Part shown: positions 1 through 61,606 of the stretch, in pieces
How positions within the stretch are numbered: position 1 is the first letter of the stretch
Layout: every line of letters begins with the position of its first letter
Source: Elysia crispata
Taxonomy: Eukaryota > Mollusca > Gastropoda > Plakobranchidae
Direction: 5' to 3'
NCBI GenBank assembly: GCA_033675545.1
Contig: JAWDGP010003357.1
Location: 164,501-228,500, forward strand
DNA: 64,000 bases
Notes under the pieces: generated by a model
What the model was told of the DNA's origin: nothing
Databases searched by the model: none
What the model saw: the letters and a program-made list of their open reading frames with translations, nothing else
Position numbers and translations under genes: made by a program

Positions 1-344
1 AGGCGTCCTTTGGAAGTGGATCGCGCAGATTAAATTTATCCCAAATGACATATTAGTATTCATGAACGTTTCTTGTGTTGAATCTTCCTGGCTTTTATTC
101 CCCAGAGCTGGTATCGCTCCATGCCATGCAGGTCTAGTTTATCCGTTACGCGGCAGTTCTTCCACATACATTCGTGTTACGAGAACTAAACACGGGTTCG
201 GAGAATTAATTGAAAATGTACTCTTATTCATTAAAACCTTTTCATTAGTATAAAGTGTTAAAACTCGCAGGTGTCTGATTTGATTAGGCAGACGTGCTGA
301 TTAAAACATGATTGTACTTGTGAGTTAAGACCAGGAGTGATACC

Positions 345-363
345 CACACACACACATACACAC

Positions 364-436
<73 letters not shown>
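345..436. repeat. (CA)n then (CT)n microsatellite
   Basis: A short (CA)n with one interruption (345-365) leads into an unbroken (CT)n tract (371-435). Confidence 0.97.
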
Positions 437-441
<5 letters not shown>

Positions 442-2222
442 GTCTGTCTCTGTCTCCTTCCTTTTCATGTTTCAGTTGAATGGCAATATTGAAGGAAACA
501 AGAAAAGTATAAATCAAATACCTCTGCAACGTGGTGTTTGTTGTTGCTAAAGTAATAACAATGATACATAATGGAATATCGCTTACGAAATTTAAGCATT
601 TTTGGTTGTGTCTCTTGATTATTATTCCTCTCATAAGGCCAAAATTTCATGATTGGCCGTTTTGAAATGCGAGATATGGTCGTCTTCAAGGACTAAAACA
701 GTCTTCATTCAGAATTAAATTAGCCACTGAAATCGCCAAAATGCATTGTTAAATTCACCTCATCAAGGATAAAAAATATTTTCTTCCTTTACTTTTGTTC
801 CCTGTTTCAACCTTAACGACCAGAAACACCCACTAACAACGTACTGTAAATAAACCGAGTTCCCTCTGGCTCTAACGTGAGACAGATGGGTTTGTGACAC
901 CTACAACGATATGAAATACAGCGAGGTTTGCACATACTTTTATTATTTGCATTTAGGATTTTAGCTATCACTCTTTCTATCAGTCGGTTTCTCGCTCTCT
1001 GTCCACACACTGAAGTAGTGGCCATCCGTACCTACAATCATTTGCTTGAATCTAGGGTTTTCTTCTTGTTATATCATTCTTTACCCACCAGTTCTCAAGT
1101 TTCTTTTATAGTATGTAACGGGGAGATCCTCACACAGTAACACGAATTTGTCCTTTTCTGAACAGAGGGGCGACATCTAGTCCTAAATCTGAAGCGTTCC
1201 CCTGGTTTCCAGTGTCTCGTGTTTCTCATAGGTATGCTAGATTTGACACATGCCCGGTGAATCAAGAATTATTTTCCTTGCCGTTTATTGAACTATAACC
1301 CGCATGCTTCCCTATCTCTTTCCTTATGGGTTCAGTTTTGCACCTCTTATTCTCCTCCATGGGCCGCTCCCTGTCCCTCCCGCCCCATCGCTCTACTAAT
1401 TTCTCGGCTTCAGGCCCTCTCCAGTCCTTAACTCTATTGGATTTCGTCCGCGGGATCAACTAGGTTTATTTAGATATCCCGTATTTGAAAGGCGGGCGTC
1501 TTCTCTTTCTTGATCTCTATCTCCAAATATTGCAAGTCAATTTTCGGAGATGCGAGTTTTAACCTCACTGGTTCTTATTTTTGGCTTTCCTTTCCTTTGT
1601 CTGGGATGATCTAACGTATAACAAGTAGCGCCAACGTTTTCCGCAGTTTGTGCACTACTGAACTGAATTCTTTATCTCACCGATGTTTCACCGATCCGCC
1701 TGTTCCATAATTAGATCTATACTATAAATTTTCCCAATTTACCCTTCGTCCTTTCCTCATTGTTCGATGTCTCACGACGAATCACCCCTCCCTGACTTGT
1801 CTGTACAAATTTGCATTGAGTCGATGAGGCTGGGAGCGTGGGACAAGAAAATTGTCACCACAGGCTGTCTCCCATGAGGACTTCTAAGAGGAAAGGCTTA
1901 TCGCTCCGCTTGTTCTGGATTTGTTTGTCGTGACCGTGTGACCGAGCCTGTAGTAGTACCGCAAGCACTAGAGCGCTCTAAAGTAATGAAAGTCGTGACG
2001 TAACAGGAACTAAGTAATATGAAGTTACGATGAAAGCCATGATTTTTAGAGGCATCATTTTGAGATTTTCAGTAACTATTATTATTGAGTGAAGATATTT
2101 TCTACATCAGTTTCAAAGTTATTGGAAAATTATGCATCAAATATCCCACTCCTGGAGCTGTGAAGAAAATGAATGCTAAAGAAAAAAATATGTGCCAGCT
2201 GTATGCTTCTAAAGCAAAAACA

Positions 2223-2307
<85 letters not shown>

Positions 2308-2415
2308 GCTACTGCTACTGCTGCTGCTGCTGCTGTTATTAACACTACTACTACTAGTAGTGGTAGTGGTAGTAGTAGTAGTAGTGGTAATAGCAGCAAA
2401 AGTAGTAGTAGTAGT

Positions 2416-2474
<59 letters not shown>

Positions 2475-2475
2475 A
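2223..2475. repeat. Compound trinucleotide repeat with inverted halves
   Basis: (CTA)n about 2223-2308, then (CTG)n to 2335, a spacer, then (AGT)n, (AGC)n and (AGT)n to 2475. The second half is largely the reverse complement of the first, in the order CTA-CTG / CAG-TAG. Confidence 0.95.
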
Positions 2476-4272
2476 ATCCACAAAATTTTAAAGCTGCCAA
2501 GTCTTGTTGATCGTTTTGCTAGCTGTTTACCGAAATGCAGGTGATACTTATTGATTTGTAATTCTTATGCTCAATGTTCTCTGAGAGAATCCGACTTCTG
2601 AAAAATCTATTTAATGCAATGTGTAGGCTGTACTGGTCTTAAAGAGCATGTAGACTAACTAGGACTGTAATGTGTGCGAGTCGAGTCATTCACACCGGGC
2701 GAGTCTTGAAGTATTATTATAAGAGTGGACACTTCATGTGCCTAGGGACCTGTGTTTTGTCTTGTCCACTTAGATTTCGGTGCTGGGCTCTTTATGATAC
2801 AGGCTGGGTGTTCAATTCATGCTGACTGAGGTTCCGGTTCTTCCCTTACTGTTTACTGAGCTACGGTCACTTCAGGCGCTGCTGCTTGAGTGTCCTGTGA
2901 AGAGGTCAGCTTGTTGCGCTGTCCGACTTTCACAGAGATTGATATTAAGTCAAGTCACTCTTTGGTTGAATACTTCTTAATATGTCTTATCTGGATTTAA
3001 CTCCTCGCGTCGATGTCTGGTTTTGGGTTTAAAGTTTCTTTTATTGATTACAGCATCAACAATTTACCTTCCCATCCAGCACCACGAAAGTGCTATCTTG
3101 ACGAGGTGTAGAAAATACTTTTATGTTGCGAGGTATGCTTTATTAATAGACATGAATAATCAAGTGACTTTACATGCAGTTTACTTAAAAAATTCATGGA
3201 TTTTATATAAATATAAAATTCAACTCATCCAAAATACAGAACAGGCTCTTCCAATAACTCCGCCATTGAGTTGAGATTTAGACAGTAAAAGAACAACCGG
3301 CGCTAGACCTCTATACCTTATTTATTTTTCTATTGAATAAACTTCTTTTTTTTCCCACCGATTTCTAAAATTTGAGAACGGTCTGAGTGTTTTGGAAAGC
3401 AAATTTTGAAAATTTTACCGGGCTTCTACTTGTCATTGTATCAGCATTTTTATTGCTGCAAGATCAAGAGATCAGTAAGTATTTTTTAAGTCTAAGCATC
3501 TCTGTGTTTATCTCGATTCAGCTTCCCTTTTTAGCCAGCACCCTATTATGTGGTACAAATGCGTGCGAAGTTTGTGGATTGCTTTATTGTGACTATGGTC
3601 TATTTCTGGTTTTGAATCCGCGGTTACCTGTCTCTCGCCAAAACGCAAATTAATTCAGCGGAGGTCAACTGGACATGAGAGTTTTTTATGTGGCTCAAGA
3701 GCAAAGAAAATAATTCTCTTTCGTGGTGTTGACTACATTGTTATATACGTTGTACATAATTACCTGCAAAGCTTAACGTTAAACGTGATCAAATAAAATT
3801 AACTTCCTGCTTTTCACATTTCTGACACAATTTTCTTTTTGTATTTTTTCCCTAAAAATTTTTTAATAATAAATCAGCAATCGAAGCCAGGATGAAACAG
3901 ACGTAATTCAGTATTGCGACACGATATTAAAAGATCTCGGTACCATGTGAATTCCCTGCCTTGTGAGAGTGCAATAAAAACATTGTATATTTGGTCAGAG
4001 CTGATTTATATTAACTGCATCACGTTTTATAAGCTTTAGGGCCATCATACTGAGAAATAAAAAAAAAATCGAACTAATCAAAGAACAGGGTTATAGATAA
4101 CAAACAAGGCCAACGTAGCTCGCGACTGATGGAAGGTCTGTCACGGTGGAAAGAGATTCGTTTTAAATTTTGTGATAGTCTGGAGGTATCCTTGTGGTGA
4201 TCGCTTAACGACAATCAGTTTAGGAGCAACAGAGTAAAGCACCAAAGCATTTAGCATTTTATAAACCGGGCT

Positions 4273-4273
<1 letters not shown>

Positions 4274-4361
<88 letters not shown>
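4274..4361. repeat. (TAA)n microsatellite
   Basis: About 29 uninterrupted TAA units, followed by a few ATG units to about 4382. Confidence 0.97.
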
Positions 4362-4363
<2 letters not shown>

Positions 4364-4576
4364 AATAATGATGATGATGTTGATGCACTAGTAGTAGTAA
4401 TAAAAGTGGCAACATCATATTATTCGTTTTTGATGCCATAATAGAACTAATGAATTAGGCCTTGTTTTGTATAAAAATAGTCAGAACGGAATCGCCACCA
4501 GTGCTTCTTATACTGAAGTACTGGTTACTGAATATTCGCCTTCTCGGTGGTTCTTTTCCTCACAACGTGTACCTTG

Positions 4577-4578
<2 letters not shown>

Positions 4579-4654
<76 letters not shown>
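4579..4654. repeat. (CT)n microsatellite
   Basis: About 38 unbroken CT units. Confidence 0.97.
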
Positions 4655-4656
<2 letters not shown>

Positions 4657-5118
4657 ACCACGCCTGCCCTCTTTGAAGCTATTCAAGGACCATTCTTGTA
4701 AATCTTTGAGTGAATGTCGGACAGATCAACAGATGGTTGTCTTTTTGTCGCTTTAACAAAAAAGTGTAAATAAGGATTAAAATGATTTCTTATTTTTTTT
4801 AACCGGTATTTCCTATTTGGTGAAGCAATCATCCGATGATCTCCTAGGCTTTAATATCGCCTCAGCAACTCTGTTGCGAAAGACGCGTTTGTTGAGCATT
4901 GCGGATTGCTCAATTCGTGCTTGTTTTGTTACCTGTTTTCAGCGGGCCGTGTGATATTGCCCCGCGCCTCTTAAATACATGTACAAGTATTTCCTTGTGC
5001 GGTCTATGCTCTTTTGGACAATGCTTTTCATTTTCTCTCAATGTCCGGTTTGTCTCTGTAATATTTTGTCGTGTTCACGGCCTTCTTTTCTTATATAAAT
5101 CCCTCTTGAAACGGAGGG

Positions 5119-5224
<106 letters not shown>

Positions 5225-5439
5225 TTCAAGAGAAGAAGAAAAATGAAAAAAAAAAATTGCCGGATAGAGCGGGAAGATGAAAAAACTATATCTCGAGAAG
5301 AAGAGTTCACTGTTTTCTGCCTAAAAGTTCAATGCTGATTTTTTTTCATCAATATTATTAAAAGATTTAAATGGCAACAGAGAAGTACTATCACTGCCGT
5401 GCAATTGGACGCAATTCTGTTCGAGGGTGTGCTGGTCAT

Positions 5440-5695
5440 TGTGTTCGGCATTGCGATCGGTTAGTCCTCTCGTGTAGCGCGCATGTAAACTTCGCGCGCT
5501 TGTACCCTGCCTTTCCTTTGTGATAATATTGAGGTCAAGCGCTTCGATTACTGTGCGCAAACCATTGGTTTATTTTGGTCTACTCCAAGGGGCAAAGATC
5601 TCAGAGGATTTCGCTCGCCCGCGCGCTGCAAGCACACCTCGCCCTCATTGAGCAGAAGGTTATCGTTCGATCTGGATGCTGACTGTAACTGTAAG
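5440..5695 (+). promoter_or_regulatory. CpG-rich patch, candidate alternative promoter and leader exon
   Basis: This stretch is much richer in CG dinucleotides than its AT-rich surroundings (for example tagcgcgcatg, ttcgcgcgctt, gcccgcgcgctg) and contains an ATTGG (reverse CCAAT) near 5562. A donor-like gtaag|gtata sits at 5691-5700. Together with the acceptor ending at 7423 this could give an untranslated leader spliced to the ATG at 7446. That is inference; no transcript evidence is available. Confidence 0.25.
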
Positions 5696-6044
5696 GTATA
5701 CCTCATGTAGCGGGGCAGCTGCTCTTGTGATCATTTTCATTCTTTGATTATCAACAGCGAAGGGAATCAATAGTAGACATTTGGCTAGTACTGTGACATA
5801 AAGATAGGTCGCGCGTTACAAAGTAAAGTGTTGCATTGTCTTGTAATCTGATTTACTATTTCTTCTTCTCAGACATTCGTGATTTCATACGGAATTTTTG
5901 GTTTTTGCATTTCAAATCTTTGATCTCTTTGCTTTTCTCGTATGGAATGTTTGTGATTCTATGGTGAGTGCAATATTGTCTATAATATTTTAAACAAGAT
6001 ATCGCGGTTTATTCAAGCTGTAAACTCATTTAAAGATAGGTATC

Positions 6045-6140
<96 letters not shown>
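6045..6140. repeat. (GA)n microsatellite
   Basis: About 47 GA units with one AAA interruption at 6052, bounded by tatcgaga and tctcgatt. Confidence 0.97.
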
Positions 6141-6143
<3 letters not shown>

Positions 6144-7445
6144 CGATTGCCGATGTTTACGAAGTCTACCTTCTTCCATGCTCCATAGTAAATAGGTGAA
6201 AAAATGCAAAACGTCGTCGTATGTAGCTTCACAGTTTGATCGTTACAAACTAGAACGTTGCTCGCGTGATAAAAATCATACAGGCCTTACTATAAGATAT
6301 TTAACAGAGTGCTGATATGAGCCGCTTGGTTATCAATCACTTAGAAACCCATTATCCTTGTTAAGGTTTTATTAATTCTTCCTGAGGAAAATGTTTTGGG
6401 AATAGTAATGAAGAGTGTTATACTGTTATAATGCGCAATCTCTATTGTATGGGTTATATACATAATGATTGCTTCTAAATGCGGGTATATTTTGATAGCA
6501 AATTTGCAATGAAAAAAAAAAACAATGCATTTCACTGAATGCTTTAATGAATTTGCGTTGGCAGTAGTGCTGCCGCATTATGTTAGTGTGTAACAAGTAA
6601 ACCATGAAACCTCTATGTGATAAAAAATAACATTCCTATCATCATAGAGTTGATGCAATTTACTCTGTTTTCCTATCTCGCTATAACAATACTTTGTTTT
6701 TGGAGTAAAATAGTTTACTGGACGCATTTCCTCAAGTTAGAGCGTGTTGAATACTGTCCTGCTCGAATTCTAGTGTAACTCATTGACTGCGCACTGGAGA
6801 AAATTATGATAAAACTGTAGATCAATAATTGCTTTCTAAATTGGACACATTGCGAACATCCCAAGGCCTTTGTTTGAAATCCGCATATTTTTCCGACTCT
6901 CGAGTGTACTAATTAGCTTATAGTGTGTGCTTGCATTCCACAAGGGATCATTATCTGATGTACATCTTGGCTAAGGTGGGCGGCAATAGTGTTGCCAGAA
7001 ATAACACGACCAAGGCTTATCTCTGTGACTCAACATTTGGCTTGTTGAAAACGCTCACATTTGGACAGTCTTTTATTATGCCCATTGGTTAGGATATGCT
7101 GTACCCATAGCAGTTTCAATGTGTATTCTTGAACTGTATTGGATTCCTAGCGTTTTACTGTACCTAATTAAGAAAATTAATTGCCGTATAGATGGTGCGT
7201 GTTTGGAAAATTGTTTTTGCTTCGAATACGCCATCATTGTGAGTAAAATTGTGTCATTGGTTGGTAGTCTCAAAGCGTTAGAATTTTTACTTAAGATATT
7301 GTTCATTATGATATAACTATATCAATGGTTCTAATAAGTGTATCGCCGGTTTTGTCCAGATAATACTATTCCATACTCAAAACTGTATTTAACTGTTACT
7401 CTACTTCGGTACAATGAGTGCAGGCGCCACCTCTGATATGCGTCA

Positions 7446-55345
<47,900 letters not shown>

Positions 55346-55469
55346 CAAGCAGTTTCATCTCATTCTGTGTGAATGGGAGGGTCACTTGAAATGTGCAAGA
55401 ATGATCTTTAGCTATTTGCTCATTTATTTTTAATTTATCTGACTTTTTTTTTCAAAGATATTTTATAAT
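55346..55469 (+). other. DAPK1: DAPK 3' UTR start
   Basis: This is the AT-rich sequence directly after the stop codon. It has no AATAAA before the transposon at 55470. Confidence 0.8.
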
Positions 55470-56316
55470 CAGGGCTGAGAATTCTCCGTCTAAAGGCGGA
55501 TTTCCGCCCAACTTGTCATTTCCATCCGCCTAACAAAGATCGCGTCCACCCAAAAAAAAAAAAAAAAAAAAAAAAATTAAAACAACACAAAAATTCCGAA
55601 GCCTTCTTTTCTATTTTGAAGCTGGTTTCCGGAAACATAAACCAACCAACACAGAAGAGTTCGATGGCATTGATCAAGTGGAATTATCGAGATTAACATC
55701 GATAACATTAAATGATAATCTATTGTTGTTGTTATTACTGTACTTTCTTAATCGGTTTTGAAAATATCGATCGATATTGGCCGAATTTCTCTTTGTTTTT
55801 GCCAAAGCTTGTCGCAACTTATCTCAGTCTTTCAACAAACGTTTGCGCGTGAACGTCACAATGGCGAGGCATCAAGACATTGTTAGTAGAGGAGAAGCTT
55901 GCGATGACGGCGATATTGTGAACCCATGGCGATGGGAATGGTGTGACAAAACCGCTAATGGTCGGCGTCTGGGGGAGTTAATTAGAAAGTTAAGGAAAAA
56001 AGGAGTATCGTGGTGTAGTGTGTGTGTGACAAGGAGTTGAGTTACGCAAGTCGTGGACTTACGGCTTTGACGGCTCACGAAACACAAGGAAAATGTTAAA
56101 CTTCAACAGAAAAATCAAACACAATAATTAAGGGAAGTTCAGTGCCAGAGGGGCCTAAATGGCTTAATTTTAACGCAATTTTTCAAAATTTTCCGGGGGG
56201 GGGCATGCCCCCGGACCCCCCTAGGTGAATCTCGCGCCTTCGGCGCTCGGTTACGAGCCTTCGGCTAGTTGGCTGGTATTTTCCGACTTTTTCTTGTCTG
56301 ACCATTCTCAGCCCTG
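55470..56316. mobile_element. DNA transposon with terminal inverted repeats, non-autonomous
   Basis: The 13-base end cagggctgagaat (55470-55482) is exactly inverted at 56304-56316, and ataat flanks both ends (55465-55469 and 56317-56321), a likely 5-base target duplication. The element is 847 bp with an internal A run (55552-55576) and a GC-rich stretch of small palindromes at 56195-56270 (for example gcgccttcggcgc). The CAGGG ends look hAT-like, but hAT normally makes 8-base duplications, so the superfamily is unsettled. Most of a transposase is missing, so it cannot move alone. Confidence 0.85.
55777..56040 (+). pseudogene. Transposase N-terminal zinc-finger remnant
   Basis: An 87-codon open frame inside the transposon ends with WRWEWCDKTANGRRLGELIR and then GVSWCSVC. 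Just after CSVC, in a GTGTGTGTG run, the frame shifts. The shifted frame continues DKELSYASRGLTALTAHETQ then GKC, giving a C-x2-C ... H ... C layout like BED-type or related transposase fingers. It looks like a decayed 5' part of a transposase. Family assignment is tentative. Confidence 0.45.
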
Positions 56317-59300
56317 ATAATTTCTAATTGAAAATTTTACTCTGACTTTGATTTGTTCAAGGTTTTGCCAAATAGAATACATCTTCAAAAGCCCTACACA
56401 TTTATTTCCTCCGAACATGTTTTCTAGATAGGAATTAAAGTCTTCACCATGAGTTCCAAGACTTTCGGATTCATCCAGAAATTTTGTAGATTAAATACTC
56501 CAAAAGCAGTCAAAAATGATTGATGTTAGCTCTGATTATTATGTGCCTTAAGCCTTAGTATTCAAAATACAATGGCTGTTTTGCATACTCTCTTTATTGT
56601 TTCTCTCTCTGTCACTGTCAATTTCAGTTGTAATGTCAAAATAAATTCTTCATTACTTACAAAATGGCATCTCCAGAACTTAAAGCACAAAAAGCACACA
56701 GCATTTACAATTGCATGCTGCCATAGCTTACATATTTGTTTATGTGCTTAAAATTATGTCTAAGTAGTTAGTTACGGCTATAAGCTAGTTAAATTTTGTG
56801 TAAAATATTGATACTGTTTGGTGACAATTTGAACAAAGGAGAAGCAAAGTTAGTAGAGTTGATTCATTGGTTTTAAGCAATAGGAATAAAGGCTTAATTG
56901 ATTGCAATCTAATAGGAACATTTTATTAGAGTCATGTGATCTTTTCCTAAGTATTTTGAGGAAACCCAAACAACCAAATGAACTTAAACTTGTAAAAGAA
57001 AATAGCCCTAAAGAATCGACTGTCTTTAATGATTTTGCACATCCATACACAACTTAAGCTGCTGTCTCATGTCTTTCAAACCACATGTGAACTTGCCTGT
57101 GTAATGAATCTGTTCATTCTTTTATGTTTTATGCATGTGCTTATTTATAAATACTATAAACTATGCATCTAATTTAAAAAAAATGTAACATTAATTTTCT
57201 CTTTGATTGTATGGATAGATCCATACGAGGGAAGTATCAGTTAACCAAACATGGGAAAGAAGCACAAAATATGATTTTATTAGTCTTATGCTTTGGCTGC
57301 CCATGAACCACGTAGTTTATGAATATGTAAATACTTTTTTATGTAATTCTTGGTGCTCTTTGACATTTTATGCCTTCATTACCAGCTTCATCTCTAAGCA
57401 AACATGTTACACAAATTTGTACTTTTTAATCAGTCTATATCAAGACGAAAAATGGACTCTTCAAAAGTTGGGTATTGCACTTTATTGAGTGCAGCTTTAA
57501 CAATAATTACAGTACGACATACTTTCATTTGAATGTAATTTTTTAAAGACTAACTATTAAATCAGTTAGTGTTAACAGATGATAAAAAAATACTCCCCAC
57601 TCATATTTTTTCAAAAGCTGATATTCTCATGTGTCTCCTGGTTTTTCCTAAAATTTAATGTAATTTCTAACAATAAACAGCTTGGTGCTAGGCAATCTCA
57701 TTTCTCATAGTTTACCTCTCAGCTCTCCTCTACTTATTGAGATATTTGCTTTTTTCTTCTTTTAACCTCATGCAGCTGGATTTACATTTTTTTCCCATTT
57801 TGTAATATTTTGTTTGCGTAAAATCAGCAGATCTAAATAGACAGGTACATTTCAACAATTTAACTTTATGCTTGGACCACAGTACACTATTCCCCATTAC
57901 TTCCATTCCCTATTTCACTGAACAAAATGTTTTACGTTATTTACAAAAACCTTACATTGACAAATTTATTGTTTGGCCAATCACGTACATTTAGAAAAGT
58001 TATTTTGTATTTTGTTTGTAATAATATTCAATACCTGAGCTCTTCGATTTAGTGTGAAATTTCCCCCCTTTAGTTTTGAGTTACTTTGTACATATTGTAC
58101 AGATATCAATGTGAAATAACACAATAACAGATTACTGTTTATTCAGTAATGCCTAGATTCAATATGTAATTCTATATGTGATGATTAAAGATATATTTTC
58201 AATTGCTAAAATACATGTTAGTGATATGGTGCTGAAACTTGGCTTGTGCAACTTTGTTTAATCCGAAATTTCAACAAAAAATGAAACAGCTAAAATGTAA
58301 CGATGTCTTTTTTAATAATGATGAAAGAGTATCAAGAGTTTTTTTTACTATTTATGGAAAGGGGAAAAATGTCAACGAGGTCAGATGAAAGGGATAAATG
58401 TTGAAAAGGACGTCTTTGGATAAATTACTCTTCATTTAGAAATATGGATCCTTGTAATTGATAGAAAGAAATCTTAGTTTTTTAATGTTAATTTTTTTTT
58501 CACATAATGAAGCTCAATGAATTCTTGCTTTCCTACCACTCCATTGATTGTGAAAGATTTTTTTTTGTCTGCTCAAATGATCAAGACTCAACTTAAAAGA
58601 GAACAAAAAAAATAGAGCATTGGTTATTTTTTGTTTTGTATAAATTGTGGACCTTAGTAAACATTAATAATAATTTTCTTAGTACATTAAGATTCTTTAG
58701 GGAATGTATCCTCAGATATAGTTCAATTAAATGTAGTATTTTAAACAATAATATTCTTTTCCCGAAAAGTAAAAAAAAAAAAAGAAATTTGATGATAAGT
58801 TTATTCTATGCATCTATTTTCTTCTCAGGCGTTATTTCTAGGTTTTTTTCTTAAGTTAATTGATGTATTATACACTTAAGTGGTTAAACTGCTTAGAAAC
58901 GATATGGGTACAAAATTTAGAACAGAGAAAAACGTTCATGAAGTTTTGATATTCTAAATTTAAAAAATACTTTAGGCAATCTTTAGTATGTTGTAATTAT
59001 GATCTCCAAGATATGGATGCTTAACTGAGCATGGATTATTGAAATGGCTGATCAACTCTGTACTGAAACATTACATACTGTTTCCCCTTCATGACTGCCT
59101 CTCCCATTTGTAGCACTTTCACTAAGGTGAAAAACACAGGCATCTCTAGAATGATTTAGCGGAACATTACCTCCAATAAACAGCACTGTATATAAAGTTA
59201 TCTTTCAGTATGATCGTGTTGCTGTCACACTATGTCAGCATTCAAAGAAATCTAACCTAAGCAATGCATGATTGAAAAAAAAAGACATTTACCTGTGACT

Positions 59301-61082
59301 GATGCTATTTTACACTATGTTTTTTACTTTGATTTTTCTGCAGTTCTGGCAAGTAGACGAAATGATTCACTGTTGTTTTGATGCTTATTTTTAAACATTG
59401 ATTAGTTTGCATATATATTTTATGCTCAACAACAAATTGATCTGTCTTTAAAATTATCTTCAACCCTTTAATTTCCTATGTATACAATTTCCTATTGTTT
59501 TTAAGGGGTTTTTATTACAGCTTTGCAATGAATACACAAAATGCTAATGCACTTACTTGACTTCAGTTTTCTTCAATTCTTAAAGAAAGAGGTTTATTTT
59601 GCGATATTTAATTTGTTGAAACATTTAAAGTTGTCTTTGTACTGTTAAATCAAAGTTTCTGGTTCATTCGTATTTGCCAGTTTCCTAGGACATGAGAATG
59701 TATCAAAGAATGTAAAATATTTTGAAAAAAAGAAAAGTACATTTCTTGATAACTCCAAGCTTTATCAACCTGTAAGGAAGTTGATCAGGATTTGTAATGA
59801 ATCAGTATATCTCCATGAAATAAGACAAAAGAGAGCATTGCTAATGGACATTGTTTTATCTTTTCCTTAAATTACAAAAGTAATTTCTGTATGTCATGGG
59901 AAGTAAATGACATATGGATTGTTCTTGCGTCATACTTTTTAATGAGCTTTTTATGTTTAGGATCATTTAAGAGCGGCTCAATTTTTTTAACAAAAGGGTT
60001 TCCAAGCATTATGCTTTGAAGATCCATTAACATTTTCTGTTTCACATTACCATTCTGCAGCTAGTTAATACCAGAAAGTACTAGCTGTTTGCGGAATTAT
60101 TTATTGTCATGCATGCCATACAACCAGTGATGGTGTTAATGTTTTTAAACACAAATTAATTTTTTTAAGATCAAGATAATATTTTCCGGAATTACATTTA
60201 TCTGTGGTCAGAAAAGATTACTACTGTTGATGCATACGTGTACTCAATGTAGTGAAAATATCTGAATTTAGAATGGAAGAGAAGCATCCAGACCTTCAAG
60301 TCATCAACAAGAACAATGCACTGGTGAATTATTATCACCTCAAAACGCTGAAGCTATTTTTATAGCGTGATTTATTAAAAAAAAACCAAAGCAATGTTTT
60401 ATTAACATAAAAAAAGAGACAATCTTTGCATTGAGAGTCATCATGTTCAAAGGCCTGAAACAGAAAAGTAACACATAAAAAAGTAACACATTCAGCAACT
60501 AGTAAGCTCAGAATAAATGGGGATCATTGAAACCTTCGGAATGTTTTTTTTTGTAATATACCAGGTTCAACAAGGTACTTGAAATGCATATATGATCAGT
60601 GCCATGTGAACTTGATGACTCTGAGTTGTTTATTTATGCTCACAATTATATGAATTTAGGCCATGCAAAGCAAAGGACAGAGCAATTGAGTAATATCCAA
60701 TAAGAGGTACGCAAACTCTTATTTGAAAAAGAAAATGAAATAACAAATGGCCAATATCAATTCTGTAAATTCATATTTTGGCTAAAAAATAAATTGACGC
60801 CTTAATATTTTTTTTTAAACAATGCCTGCATACTACTACTAAATCCGCTACTTTGTCTAAAAGGGGTTTGAATTTTGTAGTCCTCAATTCTGGTACATAT
60901 ATTTCCAAAAGGTTTTATTCCTAAATATGTGCTGCAGAAATTCTTTTTACACATTCCATCGGAGGCAGTAACAAGTAACAAGCATCATATTTCTTCACAA
61001 CACAGTATTGCAGTTCAGTTTTTTTTATAAAGCAACTGAAGCAAAACCAACATTTATTGCAGACGATTTTATATATTTTTTA
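56317..61082. other. AT-rich 3' flank or long 3' UTR
   Basis: No coding sequence is recognised on either strand. Canonical AATAAA sites on the + strand occur at 56640-56645 and 56885-56890, and in ccaataaacag near 59176. The true DAPK transcript end cannot be fixed from sequence alone. Confidence 0.7.
56640..56645 (+). terminator. DAPK1: First canonical poly(A) signal after the DAPK stop
   Basis: AATAAA in gtcaaaataaattcttc. No AATAAA lies between the stop at 55345 and this point, so use of this site would place the transposon in the 3' UTR. ATTAAA variants exist closer (for example in the A run near 55575). Confidence 0.4.
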
Positions 61083-61099
61083 TTTATTGTAAATGATTA

Positions 61100-61336
61100 T
61101 CAAGTCTCACCATGACACAGATCAGTAAATATTGTCTTATAGTTGTGCTTGCACTCGCGTACACCGCGTGTTTTGTTTCCCATTATAATACTGGCCATTT
61201 CATAAGCATTTAACGTTTTTTTTCTTTTTATCACGAAGATTAGAATATTTTTGTTAAGAATCAAGCGATTTTTGTCGTTCATGCTGCTAACCCAGTAATA
61301 GGCCCTTCCCTGTCCACCAATCTTCAAGTTAATCAA
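61100..61336 (-). CDS. Unidentified open frame near a poly(A) signal
   Basis: 78 codons with a GC-richer start (KIGGQGRAYYWVSSMNDKNR) and end RECKHNYKTIFTDLCHGET. I recognise no family. A minus-strand AATAAA follows within about 15 bases of the stop (plus 61083-61088), which would fit a terminal exon, possibly an alternative 3' end of the leucine-rich-repeat gene. It may also be chance in its 3' UTR. Confidence 0.2.
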   Translation of the reverse strand: MINLKIGGQGRAYYWVSSMNDKNRLILNKNILIFVIKRKKTLNAYEMASIIMGNKTRGVRECKHNYKTIFTDLCHGET

Positions 61337-61606
61337 AATGATATCGATTATTAGATTTGAACCAATCGAAGTACATAGTCACAAAGTGTGAAGACAGATG
61401 CATGGTGAATAAAAAAAAATGTTTATTTTTTTTTTTTTTCATTTATTGGCGAATCTACGATTGCAAATCTTGTTTGCGGGCTTGTATTCCGCGATAATGA
61501 GGGTAAATAATATAATTTCATTGAATGGTTACCACACTTCCAGAATATGTTTCAAATGATACAGTGTTAATATTGTGTAATATAATGTTCACAGTAGGTT
61601 CAGTGA

